From Lineus longissimus (taxonomy: Eukaryota > Nemertea > Pilidiophora > Heteronemertea > Lineidae), in NCBI RefSeq assembly GCF_910592395.1, contig NC_088325.1:310001-374000 (forward strand): a stretch of DNA of 64,000 bases, in the 5' to 3' direction. Position numbers and translations under genes: made by a program. Below the pieces are notes generated by a model. That model had not been told where the DNA came from. It saw only the letters and a list, made by a program, of their open reading frames with translations, and made no database searches. This document shows, piece by piece, positions 50,939 through 62,127 of the stretch (position 1 is the first letter of the stretch; every line of letters begins with the position of its first letter).

Positions 50939-53900
50939 CTAACTCTCCTCCTGATCTCCTGTGTCCACGTCCCCTGCAGGTGGCACCTCGCCACCCTCCT
51001 CCACAGGGGCATCCTCGGCAGGTGCCTCCCCTTGAGTCTCCTCCACCTCTGCTACAGGCTGTTCCTGTTCACCTCCCTCTGCTGGCTCTTGTGAAGGTGG
51101 TTCTCCCCCCTCTGCTTGTTCTTCAGCTGGTGTTGTTGGTTTTTCGGCTGGAAATCGAACAGATTGATTTAATAGTATAGAACAGAAACATGTTGAGAAG
51201 TGTGGATGCACATCGCAGCAGACGTCACCATACGGCACTTCACCATGACAACAAAGTCAGATTTTCCATCATCTGCGCTGAGACTGTAGACCAACTCATC
51301 AGTCCTACTTTACTTAGTCACTCATATTGTCTGATCTTCATACCTGATCAATATCTACATTCCTGCTCGTGTAACATCTGCCTAGTCAAACTAGTTCTGG
51401 CATTATCACTCAGATTGAAAACGACAGATGGAAAGTCCCAGCCTTTATCAGTGTTTTTAATCGGACGGATGCTTCTACAGTCTGCACCAGTCAACCTCAA
51501 TCATCAATCAATCATCAACGATTCTAATCTAATGGATTCTGTATAAATCTACACTAAACTCAGTAACTAATATATCCGCTAATGAAAAGTCATGCATAAA
51601 CAGAATAGTATAAGAGACTCTACTATAAACCGCATGCATCGGAACACTACAAAACACTTGACTATAAACTGCATGCATCCAACTGAAATGTCCGATGACC
51701 TCAAGCTATCATGGAGACAAGACAGACAAATCTACCACAATATTACTTGCAACACAAAGAAGCCCTCGATCATAAACTGATACATGTAGTGTATGTATGT
51801 ACAAAGATAACTTTACAACATTTACAGAGAAGTAACAGACAGGGTGATATGAATAAAGTCTAGCAAATGCTTTTACTTCAATTTTGTACAGAAAGGTGTA
51901 GTGTAAATGTACATGGAGTTTTAGACAAAAGCATTTGCTAGTCTTTATTCATATCACCCATTAGCATGCAGTTGCCAACCCTGGACCACTGCCAGCACTG
52001 GGCCAAGTTTTGGCAGGAGTTTCCAAGATTTGTGCAGTACAAATACATCAAGAAAGGTGCAGTTTTGGACAGCAGGGGGTCACAAGGACAAAAGCAGAAG
52101 GGAAGCAAGGTTCTAAGTTTCAGTATCCAAGAGCAAGCAGAGGGATTTTTATGTTCTCTGTTTCCAAGGACTGTAGCAAAGATTAGACCCTGGCACAGGT
52201 AGTTCCACAAAATGACATGAGCCAATTGTAACGTATAGCAGTAATACATGGAAATTGCAAAACAAAACATGCCGTAAAGTTTATCTGCGTAACTGTACAG
52301 GTATACTATCAGGCGACACAGGACAGTAGAGACATCATGCTGAAAATCATTTTAAAAGCATTTGGATCTGTTAACCAACTCACCTACGCTTTAATCTAGA
52401 ATTAAAACAGGTTATATTTTTGTGAGTTTTGATGAGAAATTAAAGGGAGAAAGAAGAAGACCTCGAGGACGAAATAGACTCTGGCAAACGCAGACAATTT
52501 TTACTGCTTACACCTATTGACTGAGGTCTTCAGGTATTGGTCAAAATGGAAGTAAGACAAGGTGGTACCAGGGTGTGACAAGAGGGACAAAGTCAATCCT
52601 AGATATGACATTATTGATAATATCTGGATACTTGGTCACTCACAAATCATACCCTGGTATTTTGGGTTAAAAAATAGTGAAGTTGTGTTACAAATAACGT
52701 TAAAAGGTTAAGTAAAATTATTTTTAGAAATGATGAAATTCAAATCTATCAAACTACATGTACTTTTGCCTCATCAAAAGGATAAAACATTACTGATAAG
52801 GGTCTTTGTCATTGTCATTAGAGGGTTAATGTTTAACTCAAGAATCTACAAATTTGAACGTAAGAAGAGATCACACACCTTGTTCACCCTCAGCCGGCGG
52901 CGTCCCAGCAGGTGGCTCACCTTCCTGGGCCTCTTCACCAGCAGGGGACCCAGCAGGCCCCTCCTCACCCTCGGGTATCGGTGAACCAACTGCGGCCACC
53001 TCCTCTGGCTCTGGCTCATCGACTGTGATCTCGGATACTTTTCCCGCCTTCCATTTTGGGATGACGACAGTGGCTTGTTCTTCTTCGTCAGCCTTGTCGT
53101 CATGAGGCTTGAAAAGAAACGAGAAGTTTTTGATAAATTGACAATATCTTGGTGAGGTCACAATCCGGCTACAAGTACCTTACACAAACAAGTCCAACCT
53201 AAACCAGGAGTGCACACATTGCACTTCCCTCAAGGATTTCAAGCCAGTTGAAGGTACTGATTGGCACTGGCCAGGCCCCTCGACCCTCCGGCCAACAATG
53301 AAAGTTAAGGTCAAAAATGCCCAAAATCTTTGAATGTATTTTCAGTTACTTTTCACCTTTTGGAGCCGTCTGGTTCATTTTGAGATGAACCTCTTCACCT
53401 GAAGCCAGTTATTGTAAACCTGGTCGAGTAGTGACAAAGATTGTAACTGTATGTTATGAAAACTGGTGCCAATTTAAAGTATTTGGTAAAAGCGTGATAC
53501 ATGTATTAAACATTTTGAAATAGTGTCCAGGAACTTAATTTACGCCGTGTGAAACTGTAAGTTATCGTTTGATTCTAAAAAATATGTGACAAAAGAATTT
53601 GGCTCGAACATAAAATTTCAACAACATCCAAAATAAAAGTATGTGTTATGTTGCTAAGGAAACATGCATTGTTGCTAGGGAAGCATGCATCACCCTAGCA
53701 ACCAATTCTTACAGCAACAGGGTTTGTTTGGCTTTGTTTCTGTTTGTTTTTCCTTGCTTCTTTCCGTTTTAAAGCCTGCCTCCTTTTCCTCTCAAGTTCG
53801 TCCATGGCCAGTTTTAGAGAAAGACATAAATTCAACTGCGGTACATGTAACTGTCGACAAATATAATCATTTGTTGCTCCAATATCATGATAGCAAAGCA

Positions 53901-55953
53901 AAAGTTTTCTGCTGTTTTTTTCTTCTTTAACTGGTCAATTCAAAAGGACCACGGTGTCCAAAGTCAAAGTCATGAAACACACTTTAAGTTAATCAAAAGT
54001 CAAGATCATACTAATTTGATGATTTTCAAATATGCAGCTCAGAGCAGGACATGGGTTTGTCCTCTCGAAAAAACAGAATCTTTGAGATTGATTGTTTAAT
54101 TGTTACCTGTTCAACTGGGATATATTCTCCATGCTGCTGACAACCAATATCAAATACGTATTTGCCTTTGCCCTCCATCTGAAAGTGAAATGTTTATGTT
54201 ATGTATTATATCAAATTTTATTTACTTATATTAATATTGGAATAACTGACAAACGATTTGAAGTTTGAAAGGAGATATAAACAGGAATAAAAGCACTTTT
54301 AAACCAAATCTTTTGAAACTGCAAATCCAATCACGTACCCTGTCTTCCTTGAAGGAACCGACATATTTGTGGTTGGCGTGGATGAGTTCACCAGCTCCTT
54401 CCCGTCGGCCCTCCTTCCACGTTCCGACGTACTTTGTCCCCGTCTCGGCGTAGAAATACATTCCCTGGCCGTTTCGGACGTGGTTCTGCCATTCTCCGTC
54501 ATAAACGTCACCGTTGACGTAGTAGTATTTACCGCTGCCACACCTCTGGTCATCCACCCAGCTTCCTGCAAATGTCAGGCATAAAATGATAAGCTAGAAG
54601 AGATACCTATCACTTTATCAATGCAGCAACTCCAAAAAAGACCCAAACATTGGATTGTGCATTTGGTGGATGTTGTTGAGAAGCTACTGTCAAGTAGACT
54701 AAGTTTATCCTTCTTGGAGAAAGTAGGTTTTTGATTTCTCATGACTCGACGGACAAGCTACCTTGGCCCAGATGATTGAATGGTGTTGTTCAGAGAAGAA
54801 TACTACTGCTTACTTTCACTGAACAATGAAAAGGTACTGTACAACTGAATATGTTATTTTGAGACTAGGTACCAGAAACATTTTCAGGAAGAAACAGCTG
54901 ACTTTTGTGACAGCTTAAAAATCATCCTTCGAATTCTTACCCTCGTATTTTGATCCATCTGGGTAGATGAATAAGCCCTGGCCATGCTTCTTATTTTTTG
55001 TATATTCCCCTATGTACCGAGCTCCATTTTTGAATCTGAAATAAACACAGAATATTAATTGTAATGAACAGCAACAGCGCTACCCGAAAAGAAGTGTACC
55101 CAGGTGGCGCTACCCAACATCTGTACCAATCTACCCAACATCTGTACCAATCTATCCAACATCTGTACCAATCTACCCAACATCTGTACCCAGGCGGCAC
55201 TACCCAACATCTGTACCTGTAAGTTCCTTGTCCATTTCTCTTTCCATTTTCATAAAGACCTTCATATGTGTCACCATTTGGGAGTGTGGCTTTACCGTAA
55301 CCATGGCGTTCATCGCGTTCATTCCTTTCACCTTCGTACTCCTGAAATTTATGAGAAACACAATTGATGAATGATATGATTACTAGATTAGACGTAAAAA
55401 AGGATTGAAAATGAGATGATTTTGGGCCTAGATAAAAAGATCGACAACAGATCCACGCCAACTCCAAGATAGGCATACTCTTCATTGAAATGATGTCAGT
55501 ACGGGTACCGGTAACGGTAGAGGCAGTAGCCAGTACAGGGTACCAAAGCCGCCATGGCGCCAAGGCAAAGGCAGTCAGCGCGGCAACTAATCAAAAGGTC
55601 GATGACTTTTGCTGTTTGCCAATCTTGAATGTCGGCACCCTTGAATGATCGTGGTGACAACTGACATCAGTGACTTTGGCAAGCAGTAGTGCTGCTAGTG
55701 AACGTTGTGAGTGGCAAGATTAGGATACAGGCATGTATGCATGCAGTGGCCAGTGCATTCAGCCTGTGTGCAGTCTGAGCAGCCTGCCAGAGACATGCAG
55801 CAGTGTGCACATATAAAAATGAACTGTCAGAGTCATCACTCTATTTGATATTTCACAATTTTACTTCACAATTGATCAATGAAAACTATATCAACCTACT
55901 CCTAAGTATGGCCCCTGCTCTTCTTCGAATTCATCAGAACCGATATCGGACAT
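50939..55953 (-). CDS. RSPH1: Radial spoke head 1 homologue (seven exons, 336 aa)
   Basis: Structural protein of the radial spoke head in motile cilia and flagella. Exons in coding order: 55900-55953, 55217-55341, 54941-55035, 54339-54565, 54107-54178, 52879-53107, 50939-51147, ending in TAG. It opens [20 protein letters not shown], close to the human N-terminus. Six MORN repeats span about residues 20-165 ([71 protein letters not shown]). Then come a conserved [17 protein letters not shown] segment and [15 protein letters not shown]. The last two exons encode a Glu/Pro/Gly-rich acidic tail longer and more repetitive than in vertebrates. Exon 6 uses a ttttcaag acceptor. Exon 2's donor lies at the head of a 21-bp repeat array. 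Human RSPH1 and RRP1/RRP1B are both on 21q22.3, so this linkage may be ancestral. Confidence 0.94.
51842..51959. repeat. Foldback palindrome with arms of about 34 bp in RSPH1 intron 6
   Basis: The arm at 51842-51875 (gggtgatatgaataaagtct...) is repeated inverted at 51925-51959 with about three mismatches, separated by about 50 bp. Transcribed, it would form a long near-perfect hairpin. It could be a solo foldback/MITE-like element. Confidence 0.9.
55085..55217 (-). repeat. 21-bp array at the RSPH1 exon 2 donor
   Basis: Reading on the minus strand from the exon end at 55217, the donor sequence gtacagatgttgggtag recurs five times; the central copies are 21 bp apart (gtacagatgttgggtagattg). Longer spacers containing 'ccgcctgg' or 'ccacctgg' separate the first and last. 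Each copy repeats the GTACAG donor hexamer, most of them after a G. Confidence 0.9.
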
Positions 55954-58900
55954 TTTGGCAGCCTTTTCGATTGAAATACGGGAAATAACAGAGCGGGTCG
56001 TTTAGACTTGAGTGTTCGCTGTGCAAAACAATGCAAAATGGTGACACAACAGCTTCACGTTACCAAGCGACGGGAACTCTCGCGAGCAGGTGCGCTTATT
56101 GTTCCTAATATCTTATATTTTCCCCTATCAATTGTGAATATATATTCATAATGTATAATGATAAGTTACATTAGAATATTAAAATCATCTTTTTTGTAAT
56201 TAATTTGCGAAAATTAAATTTATGAATTGCGGTTGTTGCGCGCCCTGACCTTTTCGCCCCCAGTCGTTTCACTCCTTGGGACTTTTTGTTGGGGATTGAG
56301 AAAGTCCCCCGGGAAAGTACAAATGGCAAAGTAGATGTGCTTTCTAGGGTTGTCAAATCTACAAAGAAGGAATCGTTTGGTCATCTGCTGTGTGATCTTT
56401 GGCAGGTCACTTGTCTTTCATTCTTTATCATTCGTCGGTCAGAATTTGACATATTGTCATGAGGGGCCGTGTATCCTGCCTGTGAGAGAATATCGGAGAG
56501 GAGTTTCTAATTCAAAATCGACCTGAATTCTGTTATTGTTGATATTATTTCAAATAAAAAAGCCCAAAATAACTACTTCAACCGAACATACATTAACCCC
56601 TGATTTCCCCAGGATGATCTACAGTGTAACCTAAGACAAGTCACTCGATCGGATATCTAGTTGATTGGTCATCAAGTAACCTTGAACAAGTCACTTTTCA
56701 ATCTCATTTATTCATCTGCTGGACATGCCGATCCACCGTCGTGGTGCGTATATCCATCCTTCACCGCCGATAAACTCCCCCTCCTGAGGAAATCAGGGGT
56801 TAATATTCGCTTTTAGGGCCGGAGAAGCGAACATCCTCGTGCCTCCAGTCACAGATTGATGTACATGTATTTTTGCTGAGCTATTGAAAGGCATTAGGCA
56901 GGTTCCGTAAGCCAAAAGACGATGTAAATGCATTTTATCGACGATTTTTTAAAAATCATTTCCCCAATTCCTCCTACAACCAAGTATAAAATAGGGTTCA
57001 GTGTCGTGTAAATCAATTAGCAGATAGAGGACTTGATGACTCGACAGACATTCGTACTTTGTAAATTGTAGTTCGTCGTTCGCAGGGCGCTCAGTTTTGA
57101 AACCTGCAATCATTCGAAACAAAATACAATTGCCAACTTTGACAGCATGATATCAAACTTGATCCGGTCGTCACTTAATGGGTTGTCCATTAAACACTCC
57201 TGTCTCCTGAGTAAAAGTTGGTGAGAAAAATGAGTGATTCAAATCTTGCCAGGCTTATTATAAACCGCGAGATGAGTAATCATTATTTTCTGCCACAAGA
57301 TTTTCTACTTCCCTGGACAATGACAATCACCATTTCTGATGCTGCTGTCCACTTCTCCATTCAATGATAGTAGGGCCGAAGGCAATGCAAAGGCTAAATG
57401 CAACTGCATGTTCATCTTGACCAAAAAGGAATCGATTCGAAGCTGCAAGTGCGAAACCAGAAGTCCCGAGGAGCGAAACGACTGGGGGCGAAAACGTAAT
57501 GGAGTGAAACCACCGCAGTTCACATATCACATGGTAGTCACGTGATTGTAACAAAATGGTGGTTGACACGTAAAAATTTATTAGCAAATTTTCTAGAAAA
57601 AATCAATTATTTCTCGCAATTTCTACCCATATTTTGAAAATTTGAAAAGATTATCATGATACCAAAAATTCAAGCAACCTTTCAATCATGTAAGTTGGTG
57701 TATAGAATGTTTTATTTTGAGAGAAAAGAGCTTTTTTCCTACCAAAAAGTACGGGGTCCGATCCTGGACCATGCCTGGCATTGCATTACAATGATTCAAT
57801 GAATCACTCTCCATTGTCGTGGACCTGGCTTGACTGGCTTAAGCATTTCCACTGCTTATCGTGTTGTATATTCATCACAATGTACGTGTAACATCCCAAA
57901 AGTGTCAGAATCTTTACCTTGTTTGTGGAAGAAAATTGACATTTTTTTATTAAGCGAAATATATTTTTAGCGGACGAGCAGACTGATCGCCATTTGCAAT
58001 CAAGTGTGCACTGCAGGCCAATCCTCGCCGTGCCCATATCCAATACCTGCATCAATCTATTATCAATTCATGAGGACCAACATTTCGGACTGCAGACATC
58101 ACAATTCACATGATCGGTGATGGCTCTGAATTGTTTTCGTCAGCTAAAGTTTTGTTTCATTTAATGCCGATTTTTTTATCAAATGTATTGTATTGGACAA
58201 TATGTTGATGTTACAGGTATTCAGTGATAATTAGAGAACAGAATAAATTGGTTGGAGAACTTAACACAAGTATTTACTAGTAAGGAGACACTGAAATTGC
58301 GTATTATTGAAAAATCAATACGTTTTGCTGTGAAGCCAGGCGTTCTGTTTGACTTCCAGATCGGGAGAAAGTGGCGTCCGAGTGTTTAACAATAAGTTGA
58401 CATCAAATTCCTTACTTTCATCTTATCATCTTTGTTTCAGATTGATTTGACTTGATTCGACAGACTTTCACAGACAGTAATTAGTCATTTAATTGGTTGT
58501 GAAATGTTGCTGTTTGTGTGTTTCAGCCTATTCTTCTGCAACTTGTCACTGATGTAAGAATAATCAGGCCAGATTAAAATATTCCAGTTTCTCATCAGAA
58601 CTTTTCAAAATTTCAATGAAACCCCACCAATTTTCAAATACCTGTGTCGCTGATGAGACACTGTGAATCTGTTTCACATGGCCTAATAGTTGTCACGAAA
58701 AATGAAAAAGATGTGGCTCTTGTCACAACATGTACAACACAGTTCAATAGCAAGTTAGCTGTTTCCCAATTCACTCCACATCCCGTTTTAGATCTGGAGA
58801 AATCCAAGGAGAAAATCCTTGAAATTCACCATTGTTGTGTACACAATTTCCTCACTATTAGATATCTTTTCACACGTCACTTTGATAGAAAACTTTCACT

Positions 58901-59602
58901 GCAACCTTGTCGTCCTATTATAGGCTATTCTCTGTTTATTAAAGTTTTTAAGAACTGTTCTTTGTATCTCTTGGTACAATTGCATCTAAATAAATTTGAA
59001 TTTATTCGCCAATAGCAAGACCAGTGCCAAACAGTACCAAGAATGGGCCAATTAGTAAGTGTCTGCCAGCAAATTGACTGGACCTGCAACAGGTTTTCAT
59101 GATTCCTTTTGCAACTATGACTGTGTTTCTTGGGTAGAAATCAAGTATGATAGCGGTCTGACATCTTTTGCGTGTAGTTTAGTAGACTTGTTAAGTTCGG
59201 TATTTGGACGTGGAGTTGTGCTTTGAAATTGTCTTTTGAAGTTTGTAAATTGTCAAGTGGGAGTAAAGTTTGAGTCGCGTTATCTTTGTACAACGTTGTA
59301 TGTGAAAACTTTGTTCAAAACGAGTTTGGCTGTTTCATTGATATGTTTTAAACAGTTTTAAAAGAGGTGATGAGTACACTGTGATATCTGCAGTTTGTTT
59401 GAGGCAGTACCCATCTGGCCTACACCCCATAGATCCTCATGAGTACCAAGCTTTAGATAGTATTACATAGAATTACCTGGTTCTCCGCGGGTTTCCATAA
59501 AAAATAGATGCTGCTTGATGCTATAAACACTAGTCAGTGAACCGAGTTGGGTGACCTGATTCAAAAAAGCTAATTAAAATTCTGTTTTTCTGTTTCATTC
59601 AG
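55954..59602. other. Intergenic region between divergent RSPH1 and the 59.6-kb gene
   Basis: Should contain the RSPH1 promoter and, because the next gene's coding exon starts just after an acceptor (gtttcattcag at 59603), at least one upstream 5' UTR exon of that gene. I cannot place it. No repeats or open frames of note. Confidence 0.4.
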
Positions 59603-59612
59603 GTAGGGGAGG

Positions 59613-62127
59613 ATGTGCTCGGGATCTCCTCCGGTGATTAAAGACGATGGCTTTGAGAGCGTATCCCTTGGTGAAGACGTTGACGCGTGTGACATCTGCC
59701 AACAGGACACAGGCCAACCAATCCGACCTTGCGAAATCTGCCTTAAGCCATACTTCGATTCTGCTACGACTGGATTTAATGAAATTCCGGAGGTGATACA
59801 CACAGGCCAAAAAGGCCATGAACAATGTTTTAAAAAATCACATGAAATTCTAGCGGGGAGTATTTTTCTCGAGTCTCATTCGAGTGCAGGGTCTAATCTG
59901 ACGTTGAGTCCTAACATTCCTCACAAAAGCCTTGCAGAAAATATTTCTGATTTGGCAACAGAGGTCCAAGCAAAGGTTGCGGAAAATATTTTGTGGATTT
60001 TTCGTCGACATTGTTCGCCAACGCGATGCCAGAGTCGTACGATCACAGGTCCTGAGAGGTCGTCAATGTCACCGCAGTGGGGACGGAAAGAATTCTCGGA
60101 TTGTTCCAGGTTGTCTGCATCGATGACAAATCTGAACGCTGATCTTACCGAATCTAGAATTTGCAGAAAAATCGACGGTGCTGATCTAAAGAAAAATCAA
60201 TCGAAGTTCAAGAGACGTAAATCTGAGGGGACTGTTGGGAAAGTTGGTTCGAAAATTAATATAGGGAGAGAAGATTCTTCAGGAGACGAGACCTCCCATG
60301 AAGTGCTGAAGCGTACCGATTCTTGGAACCGTCTGAAACCGACAAAAAAACGTAATATTGTTATCACAGTCACCGATGGTGATATCGACTTTAAAGATAT
60401 CGTAGAATATTCGCCCAAGGACTTGGCGGGAAAAGACGGCGCGATGTTGACATTCCAGAACGCACATTCCAAGGAACAGGATACGCAGATGACGAAATGT
60501 GGCAAAACATTGTCAACGTCGAGTATTGAGGAAGAGGAGAATGCAAAGAAATTCCCCACTTACACAAAAACTGAATGTAAGTTTACATTTTTCGCTGCTA
60601 ATATTCGCGATTGTACCCCATCTTGTGAAAATATTTGGCTCCCAAATAAATGGATTTTACAGTACTTATTCATTTAGCAAAATGATTGGTGTAATTCAAC
60701 TGTAGAACTAAGCTATCGAAATAAAGGATGCGGTAACTAGTACCAAGCCAATTAGGGGTGACTGCCAGTCAAGTCAACACCAGTGAACACTGCGTGAAAA
60801 CCGAACTTCCTAAATGCTTGCAATTGTGTGAAAGCAGGTGAGATACAAGATGGCCTATGAACATGTACATGTTTTCAATCAATCATATTTTCGATACGAG
60901 ACAAGTTGATCTTAAGTAACACTTCAGACCACATGCTACCTACATTACAATATTTGGCGGTTATGCAGCGCTACAGTCAACAGGCCAGGACAGCCCAACC
61001 TCAGACCTACCTTGCTCTAGAATCTTGTAAAGGGCAGCCCACCCTCAGACCTACCTTGCTCTAGAATCTTGTAAAGGGAAGCCCAACCCCAGACCTACCT
61101 TGCTCCAGAATCTTGTAAAGGGCAGCCCACCCTCAGACCTACCTTGATCTAGAATCTTGTAAAGGGCAGCCCTCCCTCAGACCTACCTTGCTCTAGAATC
61201 TTGTAAAGGGCAGCCCACCCTCAGACCTACCTTGATCTAGAATCTTGTAAAGGGAAGCCCAACCCCAGACCTACCTTGCTCCAGAATCTTGTAAAGGGCA
61301 GCCCACCCTCAGACCTACCTTGATCTAGAATCTTGTAAAGGGCAACCCGACCTTAAATTACTGGCCACAACACTGGGTGGCAAAACTTCTATTTGTCAAA
61401 GGTACTAGCCTACCTTGAGATAACCCTGTGTAGATCACTGTGTCGGGTATATTCTGGTGTGTCCTCTGCACCCAATTACAGAAACCCTGCTTATGAAAGT
61501 GAAATTGATTTGCCTCTGTCTTGTAGCTCGACTGCTAGGAATGATAAATACTTTAGTCTCTTCCATCTGTTTCAGTGGTATCAATGACCAAAGATGAACT
61601 GCACGCACTATCGCTGGAGCTGTCGAAACGCATACACGGTAAGAAACAAGTGCAATGTTGACAGAAATTGTTTATTTCAAAATAGGATATGAATACATTT
61701 GTCGTTCAAGTTATTTTAGTTTTAGCGTCTCTGATGTTCAGAATGTCATTGGCCTGCATGCTGGGACAAAATAAATATCTCTCACATATGCTGGCCTTGA
61801 ATTCAAAAAATATAAGGTCACCCATTTTAGAGCTATTTTGGTCTTAGTAATTTGCCCACAAACAGAGGCATTGGGTCTCGGACCACAAGTGCTTCTGTCA
61901 GTATCTGCTACCGTGTGTGAATGGCAGATCTTTTGTGATAATAATTCTACTGTTTATATGCTAATATTTGTGATAAAAGTTTCATTGTGATGTTGTCTCT
62001 TTCAGCCATTTCTTCCAAGCTGGTGGACTTGGTCCAGGAGCGTCACAGCCTACGGGAAGAAGTGGACGTCCGACACATATTCATCGAAAAGTTACTTAAG
62101 TTAAATCTTGCGTCGGAAATGGGTTGA
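59613..62127 (+). CDS. Uncharacterised protein with Cys-rich N-terminus and C-terminal coiled coil (three coding exons, 382 aa)
   Basis: Family not recognised. Exons are 59613-60576, 61576-61638 and 62006-62127. Junctions are GT-AG and the frame closes at TGA. The start is the first ATG after an acceptor (cag|GTAGGGGAGGATG), so a 5' UTR exon lies upstream. Residues 26-72 hold C-x2-C-x10-C-x2-C-x25-H-x2-C (CDICQQ...PCEICLKPYF...GHEQCF), a spacing suggestive of a zinc-binding half-LIM or treble-clef finger. The middle (90-320) is Ser/Lys/Thr-rich and probably disordered, with likely basic or phosphorylated segments (KFKRRKSEG, KRTDSWNRL). The last about 55 residues (SMTKDELHALSLELSKRI...RHSLREEVDVRHIFIEKLL) form a strong heptad coiled coil split over the last two exons. 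This C-terminus is likely the conserved part and a protein-interaction module. Confidence 0.75.
60985..61365 (+). repeat. 44-bp tandem array, eight copies, expanded from a dispersed repeat
   Basis: The unit cagacctaccttgctctaga plus atcttgtaaagggcagccca recurs at exact 44-bp spacing (aatcttg at 61021, 61065, 61109, 61153, 61197, 61241, 61285, 61329). Variants tgctct/tgatct/tgctcc and cagcccac/aagcccaac alternate, which suggests two- or three-unit block amplification. Same family as 13200, 26553 and 43137. Intronic in the preceding gene. Confidence 0.95.

Noticed and set aside
53695-53901. Lys-rich minus-strand frame ([20 protein letters not shown]) as an extra RSPH1 exon
   Set aside because: It lies in RSPH1 intron 5 with a possible donor but no acceptable acceptor, and the exon 5 to exon 6 join already gives the conserved protein.
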